This document shows positions 26,687-35,811 of a stretch of 64,000 nt of DNA, piece after piece. The position numbers and the translations under genes were made by a program. Source of the DNA: Pseudomonas sp. SLFW (GTDB taxonomy: Bacteria > Pseudomonadota > Gammaproteobacteria > Pseudomonadales > Pseudomonadaceae). Location: contig NZ_JAAAKW010000006.1 of the NCBI RefSeq assembly GCF_009905615.1, positions 310,001 to 374,000 on the forward strand, read 5' to 3'. The notes under the pieces are model-generated. The model searched no databases. It saw only the letters and a list, made by a program, of their open reading frames with translations, and was not told where the DNA came from. Each line of letters opens with the position of its first letter. Positions within the stretch are counted from its first letter, which is position 1.

Positions 26687-28609
26687 TCAGCTCAACGCAA
26701 ACACCGGCGCATGCTGCCAATCGATCTGAGCCGCAGGCATAGGCCGGGCAAACCAGTAGCCCTGGCCCAACTCGCATTCGCTGTTCAGCAGAAAATTTGC
26801 CTGATCGGCCTGCTCGATACCTTCAGCCAACACCCGCATGCCCATGGCTTGGGCCAGCGCGATGACCGCGTGAACGATGGCGATGTCGTCTTCATCTTCC
26901 GGAAGGCCCGCAACAAATCCCTGATCGATTTTCAGCTTCTGCACCGGCATCCGCTTGAGTCGTAGCAGCGACGAATACCCCGTGCCGAAATCGTCGATAG
27001 ACAGCTTGAGGCCCAGTTCACGCAAACGATGCATTTGTTCAATGGCCTGTTCAGGATCGTCCATGATCGCGCTTTCAGTCACTTCAAGCTCCAGATAACC
27101 CGGCGCCAGCCCGGTTTCATGCAGCACCTGAGCGACCCTCCGATCCAGATCGCCGCGGCCGAACAGGCGGCTGGACACGTTGACCGCCACAAACGACAGG
27201 GCCACTCCGTCCTTGAGCCACTGGCGCATTTGCCGACAGGCTTCGGTCAGCACCCAGTTGTCGATCTCCGCGATCAGTCCGCTTTGTTCGGCAACGGGAA
27301 TGAAGTCGCCGGGCGAGACCATCCCGCGCTGCGGATGCTGCCAACGCACCAGCGCCTCGACGCCCTCGATGCGGCGGGTGCGCAGATTGTGGATCGGCTG
27401 ATAGAACACGCGCAGTTCGTTCTGCACGATCGCCTGCCGCAATTCAACCGCCAGCTCGACTCGACGCTGGGCGCGCGCCGTGAGTTCTTCGGTGTACAGG
27501 GCGTAGCGTTCACGCCCTTGGCTTTTGGCAAGAAACAGCGCGGCATCGGCGTTGCGCAACAATTGCTCGGCGCTAATCGCGTCGTGGGGAAAAATGCTGA
27601 TGCCGATACTCGCCGAGAGAAACAGCGGCTGGCCGTCGATGACGAACGGTTCGCGCATCCCGTCGAGAATGCCTTGCGCCAGTTCTGCCGCCTGCACAGC
27701 TTGATTCGGGTTCTCGACCAATACGGCGAACTCGTCCCCACCCAAGCGTGCCAGCGTGAGGCCCTTCTCCAGAAAACTCGCCAACCGTTCACCCACCGCC
27801 TTGAGTACTTCATCACCCAGGTTGTGCCCGAGGCTGTCGTTGATGTGCTGGAAGTGGTCCAGATCGATCAAAAGCAGCGCCAGATTTTCTTTCTTGCGCC
27901 GAGCATGGGTGAGCGCTTGCTCGGCCCGGTCGCTGAACAGCAAGCGGTTGGGCAGTTCAGTCAGTGCGTCGTAATGGGCCAGGTGGACCAATTCACGCTC
28001 GGAATGCTTGATGGAGGTGATGTCGGAAAACACCGCGACGTAATGCGTAATGGCGCCCTGATCATCCTTGATAGAACGAATGCTTTGCCATTGCGGGTAA
28101 ATTTCGCCACTTTTGCGCCGGTTCCAGATCTCGCCACTCCACTGGCCCGCGCTGGAAATGGTCTTGTACATGCGCGCGTAGAATTCGGGGCCGTGCCGCC
28201 CGGACTTGAACTTCTGCGGCGTCAGGCCCAGCACTTCGTCTTGCTGATAGCCCGTGATTTCCATGAAGGCGCGGTTCACGTGAACGATCACGCCCTTGGC
28301 ATCGGTCACCAGCACCCCTTCCAGTGTGCTGTCGAAGACCGCTGCCGCCAGACGCAAGCGTTGAATGTCCTCTTTTCGGCGTTGGCGGGCCTTGACGCCC
28401 ATGAAGCTCAGCAGCCGGAATCGTGCGAAGTAGACGCATAGCGCACTCATTGCCAGCCAGGCATAACCGCTCATCAGTTGAGCACGGGCCAACTGAACCG
28501 AATCTTCGATCAAAAGCGGGAGCACGTAGTCGGTGAACGCCAGCCAGAAAATCGACAGCAGCCCATACAACAGCGCGGTTTTGAGCGCATCTCGGGTAAT
28601 CACTGACAT
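26687..28609 (-). CDS. Membrane-anchored PAS-GGDEF-EAL cyclic-di-GMP enzyme
   Basis: A 640-residue inner-membrane signalling protein. Two N-terminal hydrophobic helices (about 10-65) lead into a PAS domain (about 85-210, with VTDAKGVIVHVNRAFMEITGY), a GGDEF domain with intact LARLGGDEF, and an EAL domain with intact VEALVRW plus the metal and loop motifs IDDFGTGYSSL and LAEGIE. Both catalytic signatures are present, so it could make or degrade c-di-GMP; tandem proteins of this type often act mainly as phosphodiesterases. Its place between the sulfate operon and desA matches P. aeruginosa PA0285, a reported c-di-GMP phosphodiesterase. Confidence 0.92.
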   Translation of the reverse strand: MSVITRDALKTALLYGLLSIFWLAFTDYVLPLLIEDSVQLARAQLMSGYAWLAMSALCVYFARFRLLSFMGVKARQRRKEDIQRLRLAAAVFDSTLEGVLVTDAKGVIVHVNRAFMEITGYQQDEVLGLTPQKFKSGRHGPEFYARMYKTISSAGQWSGEIWNRRKSGEIYPQWQSIRSIKDDQGAITHYVAVFSDITSIKHSERELVHLAHYDALTELPNRLLFSDRAEQALTHARRKKENLALLLIDLDHFQHINDSLGHNLGDEVLKAVGERLASFLEKGLTLARLGGDEFAVLVENPNQAVQAAELAQGILDGMREPFVIDGQPLFLSASIGISIFPHDAISAEQLLRNADAALFLAKSQGRERYALYTEELTARAQRRVELAVELRQAIVQNELRVFYQPIHNLRTRRIEGVEALVRWQHPQRGMVSPGDFIPVAEQSGLIAEIDNWVLTEACRQMRQWLKDGVALSFVAVNVSSRLFGRGDLDRRVAQVLHETGLAPGYLELEVTESAIMDDPEQAIEQMHRLRELGLKLSIDDFGTGYSSLLRLKRMPVQKLKIDQGFVAGLPEDEDDIAIVHAVIALAQAMGMRVLAEGIEQADQANFLLNSECELGQGYWFARPMPAAQIDWQHAPVFALS

Positions 28610-28787
28610 GGAAAACCAGAAACCTTACGAAAGGACGGGATTATAGAGTAAGAAACATCCTGCGACGCTTATCTAAAACACCGACTGGTTTTATCTGGTG
28701 GCTAAGTGATAATGCGCGCTGTCGTCTCAGGGTCGGTGTTCACCGCCCTGCACCCCGCATGCGTTACAACCGAGGGCAACTCAGCCT

Positions 28788-29972
28788 ATGTGGAACAACG
28801 GTCTGCTCGACCTGTCCGTCTGGCAATTGGTCGCAGTCATTCTGGCGATGACTCACGTCACCATCGTCAGCGTCACGGTTTATCTCCATCGCTACTCTGC
28901 TCACCGCTCGCTGGAACTCAACGCCGGGCTCAAGCACTTTTTCCGTTTCTGGCTGTGGCTGACCACGGCGCAGAACACCCGCGAGTGGACGGCCATCCAC
29001 CGCAAGCATCACGCCAAATGCGAAACCGAAGATGACCCGCACAGCCCGGTCATCAAAGGCCTGTCTACGGTCTTGCGCAAAGGCGCCGAGTTGTACCGCG
29101 CCGAGGCAGAAAATCCCGAGACACTGCGCATTTACGGCAAGAACTGCCCGGAAGACTGGATCGAGCGCAACCTTTACTCGCGCTACCCGCTTTTGGGCGT
29201 GGCGATCATGGGCGTCCTTGACCTTGCGCTGTTCGGTGTCATCGGCATCACCGTCTGGGCGATCCAGATGATGTGGATTCCGGTGTGGGCCGCTGGCGTG
29301 GTCAACGGCCTGGGTCATGCGGTCGGCTATCGCAATTTCGAATGCCGGGATGCCGCGACCAATCTGGTGCCATGGGGCATCCTGATCGGCGGCGAAGAGC
29401 TGCACAACAATCACCACACCTATCCGAACTCGGCCAAGCTGTCGGTCAAGCGTTGGGAGTTCGACATGGGCTGGGCGTGGATCAAAGTGTTCTGCTGGCT
29501 GCGTCTGGCCAAGGTTCAGCGCGTGGCGCCGATTGCCCACCGGGTCGCGGGCAAAGGGCACGTGGACATGGACACCGCCATGGCCATCCTCAACAACCGG
29601 TTCCAGATCATGGCGCAGTACCGCAAGCTGGTGATCGCGCCGCTGGTCAAGCAGGAACTTGCCAAGGCCGACGAGTCGGTCCGTCATCAGTTCCGCCGGG
29701 CCAAACGGCTGCTGTCTCGCGAAACCAGCCTGCTGGAAGACAAGCACCAAGTGCGCATCCAGACCATGCTGGAACATAGCCAGGCGCTGAAAGTGATCTA
29801 CGAAAAACGCCTCGCGTTGCAGCAGATCTGGGCCCGCACCAGCAGCAACGGCCACGACATGCTCGCCGCCATCAAAGACTGGGTCCACGAAGCGGAAGCC
29901 AGCGGCATCCAGTCCCTGCGCGACTTCGCAGACCAGCTGAAAACCTACTCGCTACGCCCCTCTCACGTTTAG
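28788..29972 (+). CDS. desA: Delta-9 fatty-acid desaturase DesA
   Basis: Integral-membrane di-iron desaturase, 394 residues, introducing a double bond into acyl chains of existing phospholipids. The three histidine boxes are HRYSAH (34-39), HRKHH (71-75) and HNNHH (about residue 206), in the order and spacing of acyl-CoA/phospholipid delta-9 desaturases, with four hydrophobic segments. The C-terminal 150 residues are hydrophilic and helical. It matches P. aeruginosa PA0286 (desA) in sequence type and position beside the GGDEF/EAL gene. A single gene followed by a strong hairpin. Confidence 0.92.
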   Translation: MWNNGLLDLSVWQLVAVILAMTHVTIVSVTVYLHRYSAHRSLELNAGLKHFFRFWLWLTTAQNTREWTAIHRKHHAKCETEDDPHSPVIKGLSTVLRKGAELYRAEAENPETLRIYGKNCPEDWIERNLYSRYPLLGVAIMGVLDLALFGVIGITVWAIQMMWIPVWAAGVVNGLGHAVGYRNFECRDAATNLVPWGILIGGEELHNNHHTYPNSAKLSVKRWEFDMGWAWIKVFCWLRLAKVQRVAPIAHRVAGKGHVDMDTAMAILNNRFQIMAQYRKLVIAPLVKQELAKADESVRHQFRRAKRLLSRETSLLEDKHQVRIQTMLEHSQALKVIYEKRLALQQIWARTSSNGHDMLAAIKDWVHEAEASGIQSLRDFADQLKTYSLRPSHV

Positions 29973-29982
29973 GCCGCTTATC

Positions 29983-30008
29983 GGCGCCCATCCATCCGGA
30001 TGGGCGCC
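29983..30008. terminator. Hairpin after desA
   Basis: A perfect 11-bp inverted repeat GGCGCCCATCC / GGATGGGCGCC with a 4-base loop begins 10 bases after the desA stop codon. There is no T run, so it is either a Rho-assisted terminator or an mRNA-stabilising hairpin. Confidence 0.6.
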
Positions 30009-30112
30009 CGTCGGAACTTCGTGCCACTACGCCGATCTCATTATCACCTTCGCACTATGCTGTGTGACATGTTGTGGCTGTGCGCCGCACCTTATATTGA
30101 GATGCAGTGCTC

Positions 30113-31090
30113 ATGGACAACCAGACGCCTTCTATCGACACACCCGCCACAGCAGAAACCCTTCTGGCGCTGATGCACGCCCAAGCGGAAGTTGCCCGAC
30201 TGAGCGAACGTGAACAGCTGTTCAGCTCGCTGCTGGTGAGTGTCAACGCCGTACTCTGGGCATTCGACTGGCAAACCCAGCGCATGATCTACGTCAGCCC
30301 CGCCTACGAGCGCATCTTTGGTCGTTCGGCTGGCCTGCTGCTGGCCGATTACAACGAATGGCGCGACAGCATTTATCCGGATGACCTCGACTACGCCGAG
30401 CGCAGCCTGAGTGAAGTGCTGGAAAAGGGCTCCATTGAAGACCGCGAATACCGGATCATCCGAGCCGACGGCCAGGTTCGTTGGCTGAGCGACAAATGCT
30501 TCGTCAGCCATCAGGCCGAGCACGGGCAGCGTCTGGTCGTGGTGGGCATCGCGGAAGACATCACTGAGAAGAAGCAGCTTGAAGACGAGCTGCAACGCTT
30601 GGCCACCACCGACGTCCTCACTCAAAGCAGCAACCGTCGCCATTTCTTCGAATGCGCCCAGCGCGAGTTCGAACAGGCCCGTTTGCAAGGCACGCCCATG
30701 GCGTTTCTGCTGCTGGACGTGGATGACTTCAAGCTGGTCAACGACACCTACGGCCACCAGGAAGGCGACATCGTGCTCCAGCGCATTGCCGAATGCGGCC
30801 GCACGACGCTGCGTCGGGGCGACCTGTTCGGGCGCATTGGCGGGGAAGAGTTCGCGGCGGTGTTCATTGGCTGCGCGCCGGACATGGCCAAGCAGATCGC
30901 GGAGCGGCTGCAGCGGGAAATCCAACGGCTGAGCTTTCAGCGGGATGACAAAACGTTCGGCATCACGGCCAGCCAGGGCCTGACCAACCTGGGCAGCAAC
31001 GACCAGAGCCTCGAAGCCCTCTTCGCCCGCGCGGATGCGGCGATGTATCAGGCCAAGCGTCAGGGCAAGAATCAGATTGTGTTGGTGTAG
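30113..31090 (+). CDS. PAS-GGDEF diguanylate cyclase
   Basis: Soluble protein of 325 residues. A PAS domain (about 40-165: ILWAFDW-like start, PAYERIFGRSAGLL, then REYRIIRADGQVRWLSDKCFV with a PAC motif) is followed by a GGDEF domain with active-site signature GRIGGEEF. An RxxD inhibitory site (RRGD) lies five residues before it, so product inhibition by c-di-GMP is expected. The open frame begins at a GTG two codons upstream (30107); the ATG at 30113 is preferred. It probably synthesises c-di-GMP in response to a signal bound by the PAS domain. A family B REP doublet follows. Confidence 0.9.
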   Translation: MDNQTPSIDTPATAETLLALMHAQAEVARLSEREQLFSSLLVSVNAVLWAFDWQTQRMIYVSPAYERIFGRSAGLLLADYNEWRDSIYPDDLDYAERSLSEVLEKGSIEDREYRIIRADGQVRWLSDKCFVSHQAEHGQRLVVVGIAEDITEKKQLEDELQRLATTDVLTQSSNRRHFFECAQREFEQARLQGTPMAFLLLDVDDFKLVNDTYGHQEGDIVLQRIAECGRTTLRRGDLFGRIGGEEFAAVFIGCAPDMAKQIAERLQREIQRLSFQRDDKTFGITASQGLTNLGSNDQSLEALFARADAAMYQAKRQGKNQIVLV

Positions 31091-31114
31091 CGCTCGCTGT
31101 CGCCGTAAAAATAC

Positions 31115-31205
31115 CTGTGGGAGCGAATTCATTCGCGAAGAGGCCGAGACAGGCGATAAATCTCCAGCGGCCCCCGATCTTTCGCGAATGAATTCGCTCC
31201 CACAG
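31115..31205. repeat. REP doublet, family B, copy 3
   Basis: Near-perfect inverted pair of GGGAGCGAATTCATTCGCG between the convergent diguanylate-cyclase and HDOD genes. Confidence 0.88.
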
Positions 31206-31273
31206 TTAAGCCCGAGTATGGCCGGCCTTTGCGGCGCGGACGCAGATGTGTGGAAGCGCCTTCTGAGAGTGAA

Positions 31274-32497
31274 TCAGGCGACGAGCTTGTTCCGCACCCG
31301 CTCCAGATCGGACGCGTTGACCTTCAGCAACCGCGCCGATTTGCTCTTGGCCAGCGCCTCCAGCGGGTCTTCCTGACCGAGACGGCCCATCTGCCCCGCC
31401 AGGTTCATGGCCAGCACTTCGCGGGTGTAGACCCCGGTGGTGTACTGATACACCGCTGCGATCAATTCGCGCAGCTCCAACGGAATACGCCAGCGCGTAC
31501 GCAGGGCCGAGCCGAATGCGGCCGCATATTGGTCCAGCGCGTGGGCGATGGTCGCATCGTCTAGCACGCCTCCGGCCTGTAGCCATTCCTGAAGGCAGCG
31601 AATCACCGACAGATCACCCAACCCTCTGAGCAAGCCCGCGCAATAGCAACGCTCGTGGTCCAGATCCAATGTGCGCGCCAGAATCCGCGCATATCCCGCT
31701 GTTCGCCGTGAAACGTCCCACACCTGGCTGGCCTGAATGATCAGCGACGGGTCCGTCAGGATCGCGCCCCGCTTGAGCGCCAGCCCTTGAATCAAATTGG
31801 CGCTCTGAGTCGCGCCCAGCACGGTCAGTGCCTGTCCGAGGGTCTGCTGGGGCTTGCCTTGATGCTGCGAAGCGCTGTTCGCCGCGGCAATCAACACCGC
31901 GGTAACGTGAGGGTCGTCGGTCAATTCTTGTTCAAGACGTTTGAGGTCGATGCCCGCAGGCGTGCGACAGCGAGTCAGCGCTTCGCGCACATCGACGTAC
32001 AACGGGCCGCCGTCCGCCAGTTCTCGACGTTTTTCCAAAAAGGCATCCAGCCCGACGCCAGGCGCCAGCGCGGGCACCTCGCAGGCGACCTGTGCGCCGT
32101 CCTTCAGCAACAGATTTTCCAGCCGCTGACGCAGGCTTTCGATGTTCAGCGGCTTGGTCAGATAGGCCGTCGGCGCCAACTGCACGGCTTCGCGCACGCT
32201 GGCACTGTCGTTACGGTTGCTGAGCAGGATAAAACGCACTGGCGGCTGGCGCTTAAGGAGACGCACCCCACGCAGCAGGGTCAGGCCATCAACGCCCGGA
32301 AGCTCTCGGGAGGCGATCACCAGATCCGGGATGTAGCCACGCATCAGCTCCACCGCCTGCTTGCCGTCCGAGCACACATCCAGTTGCGCGTCGCAGCGCA
32401 CGTCCAGAACCAGCTCATTGAGCATCTCACGTGCCCAAGGATCGCTTTCGGCAATCAAAATACGAGGAACAGCAGGTGCCTCTACAACGGTCATCAT
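31274..32497 (-). CDS. Receiver-like/HDOD signalling protein
   Basis: A 407-residue cytoplasmic protein. Residues about 10-130 form a CheY-like receiver fold (ILIAESDPWAREML, PDLVIASRELPGVDGL, AYLTKPLNIE), and residues about 165-380 an HDOD domain, a non-catalytic relative of HD phosphohydrolases used in signalling. The receiver keeps the acidic pocket (ESD) and the lysine (TKP), but the position of the phosphorylated Asp reads Ser63 (IAS instead of the usual LLD), so ordinary phosphorylation is unlikely. Start: two ATGs in a row; the second (32494) is better spaced from GGAG. It may bind a nucleotide or partner instead of being phosphorylated (inference). Confidence 0.85.
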   Translation of the reverse strand: MMTVVEAPAVPRILIAESDPWAREMLNELVLDVRCDAQLDVCSDGKQAVELMRGYIPDLVIASRELPGVDGLTLLRGVRLLKRQPPVRFILLSNRNDSASVREAVQLAPTAYLTKPLNIESLRQRLENLLLKDGAQVACEVPALAPGVGLDAFLEKRRELADGGPLYVDVREALTRCRTPAGIDLKRLEQELTDDPHVTAVLIAAANSASQHQGKPQQTLGQALTVLGATQSANLIQGLALKRGAILTDPSLIIQASQVWDVSRRTAGYARILARTLDLDHERCYCAGLLRGLGDLSVIRCLQEWLQAGGVLDDATIAHALDQYAAAFGSALRTRWRIPLELRELIAAVYQYTTGVYTREVLAMNLAGQMGRLGQEDPLEALAKSKSARLLKVNASDLERVRNKLVA

Positions 32498-32582
32498 GAC
32501 TCTCCGGCATCAGTCTTCGTACCTTAGTCAAAGAGCGGCGTGCGAGACAGGTTTTAAGCGACTTTTCTGACGTCAATAAACG

Positions 32583-32608
32583 AAAAAACCTGCCGAAGCA
32601 GGTTTTTT
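32583..32608. terminator. Bidirectional terminator after gabT
   Basis: AACCTGC-CGAA-GCAGGTT hairpin flanked by six A on the left and six T on the right. It works on both strands and most directly ends the minus-strand gabT transcript, about 50 bases after its stop. Confidence 0.85.
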
Positions 32609-32657
32609 CTGACGAAGTGGTCACATTTTGATCAATGTGACTCTTTTCAAGGACGCA

Positions 32658-33938
32658 TCAGGCGATCTCAGCGAAGCACTCTTCGATGATCTTCAGGCCT
32701 TTGTCCAACTGCTCGTCAGGCGAGGTCAGCGGGACCAGCACGCGCAGAACGTTGCCGTAGGTGCCGCACGACAACAGGATCAGACCTTTCTCGCGAGCCT
32801 TGGCCACGACGGACGCCACAGCCGCCGCGTTCGGCTTGTGGGTGTCGCCGTTTTCAAAGCACTCGACCGCAATCATTGCGCCTAGAGCACGCACTTCACC
32901 GATGACCGGGTGCTTGGCCTGGATGGCTTTCAAACCAGTGACCAGACGCTCGCCAACCGCTTTGCAGCGATCCAGCAGATGCTCTTCTTCGAACACGTCC
33001 ATCACCGCCAACGCAGCGGCGCAGGCAATCGGGCTACCCGCGTAGGTGCCGCCCAAGCCACCTGGTGCGATAGCGTCCATGTATTCGGCCTTGCCGCAAA
33101 CGCCTGCGAGCGGGAAGCCGCCAGCGATGGATTTGGCGAAGGTGGTCAGGTCGGCAGTGACGCCCATCTGTTCCATGGCAAAGAAGGTGCCGGTACGGCC
33201 AGCGCCGGTCTGCACTTCGTCAGCGATCAGCAGGATGCCGTGCTTGTCGCACAGTTCGCGCAGGCGAGCCATGAACGCTTTAGGCGCGACGTAGAAACCG
33301 CCTTCGCCCTGCACCGGCTCGATAATGATCGCGGCGATGTCTTTTGGCTCGGCGTCGTTCTTGAAGATGCGCTCGATGCTGGCGATGGAGTCGTCAACGC
33401 TCACGCCGTGCAGTTCGTTCGGGTAGATGGCGCGGAAGATGCCACCTGGCATCAGGCCCATGCCAGCCGAGTACGGCACGACTTTACCGGTCAGACCCAG
33501 GGTCATCATGGTGCGGCCGTGGTACGCGCCGGTGAATGCGATCACGCCAGCACGGCCAGTGGCAGCGCGGGCAATCTTGACGGCGTTCTCTACGGCTTCG
33601 GAGCCGGTGGTGACCAGCAGGGTTTTCTTGTCGAAATTGCCTGGGACCTTGGCGTTTATTTTTTCGCACAGCTCAACGTAGGGCTCGTACGCCAATACCT
33701 GGAAGCAGGTGTGAGTCAGCTTGGTCAATTGCTCTTGAACGGCAGCGACGATTTTCGGGTGCAGGTGACCGGTGTTCAGCACAGCGATACCGCCGGCGAA
33801 GTCGATAAACTCACGACCTTCAACGTCAGTTACGGTAGCGTTCTTCGCGGATTCGGCGAAGATCGGGTGAATTTGGCCAACGCCACGGGGTACAGCGGCT
33901 TCACGGCGTTTCATCAAGGATGCGTTTGTTTTGCTCAT
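32658..33938 (-). CDS. gabT: 4-aminobutyrate aminotransferase GabT
   Basis: Pyridoxal-phosphate enzyme that converts 4-aminobutyrate (GABA) and 2-oxoglutarate to succinate semialdehyde and glutamate; 426 residues, class III aminotransferase. The cofactor-binding motifs TTGSEAVENAVKIARA, AYHGRT, the LLIADEVQTGAGRTG block with its Asp, and the Schiff-base lysine in TTFAKSIAGGFPL are all present. The start is the ATG at 33938 with a GAGGAAG ribosome site; the frame is open a few codons further. Together with the upstream gabD it degrades GABA and related amines to succinate. Ends in a clear terminator. Confidence 0.96.
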   Translation of the reverse strand: MSKTNASLMKRREAAVPRGVGQIHPIFAESAKNATVTDVEGREFIDFAGGIAVLNTGHLHPKIVAAVQEQLTKLTHTCFQVLAYEPYVELCEKINAKVPGNFDKKTLLVTTGSEAVENAVKIARAATGRAGVIAFTGAYHGRTMMTLGLTGKVVPYSAGMGLMPGGIFRAIYPNELHGVSVDDSIASIERIFKNDAEPKDIAAIIIEPVQGEGGFYVAPKAFMARLRELCDKHGILLIADEVQTGAGRTGTFFAMEQMGVTADLTTFAKSIAGGFPLAGVCGKAEYMDAIAPGGLGGTYAGSPIACAAALAVMDVFEEEHLLDRCKAVGERLVTGLKAIQAKHPVIGEVRALGAMIAVECFENGDTHKPNAAAVASVVAKAREKGLILLSCGTYGNVLRVLVPLTSPDEQLDKGLKIIEECFAEIA

Positions 33939-34113
33939 GTCTTCCTCATTCACCGCTCATCGGGCGGCGTGGTTCAAGGATAAAGCGGCGGGGGTCAACA
34001 GCGGCAGCATACGATGATCGACTGCCGCGGCCTCCCGGCCAGCGAATGGGTTTTGCTGCTACAAACACCCGCGCAACGTCGCTCTCGCGCTGCGCGGGTC
34101 GGATATCGCTGCC

Positions 34114-35556
34114 TTAAACAGAGAGGCAGAGGTATTTGATTTCCAGATAATCTTCGATACCGTATTTCGAGCCTTCACGACCCAGGCCCGAGGCCTTCAC
34201 ACCGCCAAATGGCGCGACTTCATTGGAAATCAGGCCGGTGTTGATGCCTACCATGCCGTACTCCAGCGCTTCGGCCACACGGAACACGCGGCTCATGTTC
34301 TGGGCGTAGAAGTACGACGCCAGACCGAACTCGGTGTCGTTGGCCATGGCGATCACTTCAGCTTCGTCTTTGAAGCGGAACAGTGGCGCCAACGGGCCAA
34401 AGGTTTCTTCCTTGGCCACGGCTGCGTCTTTGGACACGTTGACCAGAATAGTCGGTTCGAAGAAGTTGCCTTCCAGGCTGTTGCCACCGCTCAGCACTTT
34501 CGCGCCTTTGCCCAGCGCATCAGCGATGTGCTCCTTGACCTTGGCGACCGCTTTTTCGTCGATCAACGGGCCAGTGGTGGTGCCCTCAGCCAGGCCGTCG
34601 CCGACTTTCAACTTGGCGACTGCCGCCTGCAGTTTCTCGGCGAACGCGTCGTAGACCGAATCCTGCACATAGATGCGGTTGGCGCAGACGCAGGTCTGAC
34701 CGTTGTTGCGGTATTTGGAGATGATCGCGCCTTCGACGGCCTTATCCAGGTCCGCGTCGTCGAACACGATGAATGGCGCGTTGCCGCCCAGTTCCAGCGA
34801 GACTTTTTTGATGTCGTGGGCACATTCGGCCATCAACTGACGCCCGATTTCGGTCGAGCCGGTGAACGACAGTTTGCGCACGATCGGGTTGCTGGTCAGC
34901 TCGGAACCGATGTCGCCCGCGCTGCCGGTGACGACGCTGAACACGCCAGCGGGAATGCCCGCTCGCTCGGCCAGTTCAGCCAGCGCCAGTGCGGAGTAAG
35001 GGGTTTGCGAAGCAGGTTTGAGGACCATGGTGCAACCGGCGGCCAGCGCAGGGCCGGCTTTGCGGGTGATCATCGCAGCCGGGAAGTTCCACGGGGTGAT
35101 CGCAGCGGTCACGCCGATTGGCTGCTTCAGCACGATCAGGCGTTTGTCAGGCTGGTGGCCCGGAATGACATCGCCATAAATACGCTTGGCTTCTTCGGAG
35201 AACCACTCGATGAAGGATGCCGCGTAAGCGATTTCGCCCTTGGCTTCGGCCAGCGGCTTGCCCTGCTCCAGAGTCATCAGGCGACCGAGGTCGTCCTGGT
35301 TTTCGATCATCAGCTCGAACCAGCGACGCAGCTTGGCGCCACGCTCTTTGGCGGTCAGTGCACGCCAGGCGGGCAGCGCCTTGTCGGCAGCTTCGATGGC
35401 ACGGCGGGTTTCGGCAGCGCCCATTTTCGGCACGGTGCCGAGAATCTCGTTGTTCGACGGATTGTTTACCTTGATGGTCTGGCCGCTGTCGGCATCGGCC
35501 CAGGCGCCATTGATGTACGCCTGCTGGCGGAACAACTTCGAATCTTTGAGCTGCAT
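34114..35556 (-). CDS. gabD: Succinate-semialdehyde dehydrogenase (NADP+) GabD
   Basis: Aldehyde dehydrogenase of 480 residues that oxidises succinate semialdehyde to succinate. Catalytic residues are visible: the Glu in LELGGNAPF, the Cys in NNGQTCVCANRI, and the NAD(P) site VTAAITPWNFP with KPASQTP; NPSNNEILGTVP at the N-terminus is typical of GabD. It precedes gabT by 175 bases, so the two form a gabDT unit, as at P. aeruginosa PA0265-PA0266. The upstream region has inverted repeats that may bind a regulator. Confidence 0.96.
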   Translation of the reverse strand: MQLKDSKLFRQQAYINGAWADADSGQTIKVNNPSNNEILGTVPKMGAAETRRAIEAADKALPAWRALTAKERGAKLRRWFELMIENQDDLGRLMTLEQGKPLAEAKGEIAYAASFIEWFSEEAKRIYGDVIPGHQPDKRLIVLKQPIGVTAAITPWNFPAAMITRKAGPALAAGCTMVLKPASQTPYSALALAELAERAGIPAGVFSVVTGSAGDIGSELTSNPIVRKLSFTGSTEIGRQLMAECAHDIKKVSLELGGNAPFIVFDDADLDKAVEGAIISKYRNNGQTCVCANRIYVQDSVYDAFAEKLQAAVAKLKVGDGLAEGTTTGPLIDEKAVAKVKEHIADALGKGAKVLSGGNSLEGNFFEPTILVNVSKDAAVAKEETFGPLAPLFRFKDEAEVIAMANDTEFGLASYFYAQNMSRVFRVAEALEYGMVGINTGLISNEVAPFGGVKASGLGREGSKYGIEDYLEIKYLCLSV

Positions 35557-35699
35557 GTCGGCCTCCTAAACAGCACCGCGCAAGGCGGAGCGAATTATTG
35601 ATTGTTCAAAGGCGCCTCTGCCGAGGCTGCCGTCAGGAAAACATTCGCCGGGCCCCGCACGCACGGATCGCGAAAAGCGCGGGTGACCGAACGGGAGCG

Positions 35700-35768
35700 T
35701 TTGAAATCTCAAACGAATCCTAGGTTCAAGAACAACAAAGGACAATAGGGTGTTCGAAAAAAAGAACA
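35700..35768. promoter_or_regulatory. Cluster of short palindromes upstream of gabD
   Basis: Three inverted repeats lie in 69 bases before gabD: TTTGA-aatc-TCAAA (35700-35713), GTTCAAGAAC (35724-35733) and TGTTC-N8-GAACA (35751-35768). The latter two share a GTTC/GAAC core, as expected for two operator copies of one regulator of gabDT. The gabD start is 144 bases from the nearest repeat. No regulator gene is adjacent. Confidence 0.4.
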
Positions 35769-35811
35769 AACGCGCCCGATTTACGAAACGTTCCGGATCA
35801 GTGGGTCCTCA

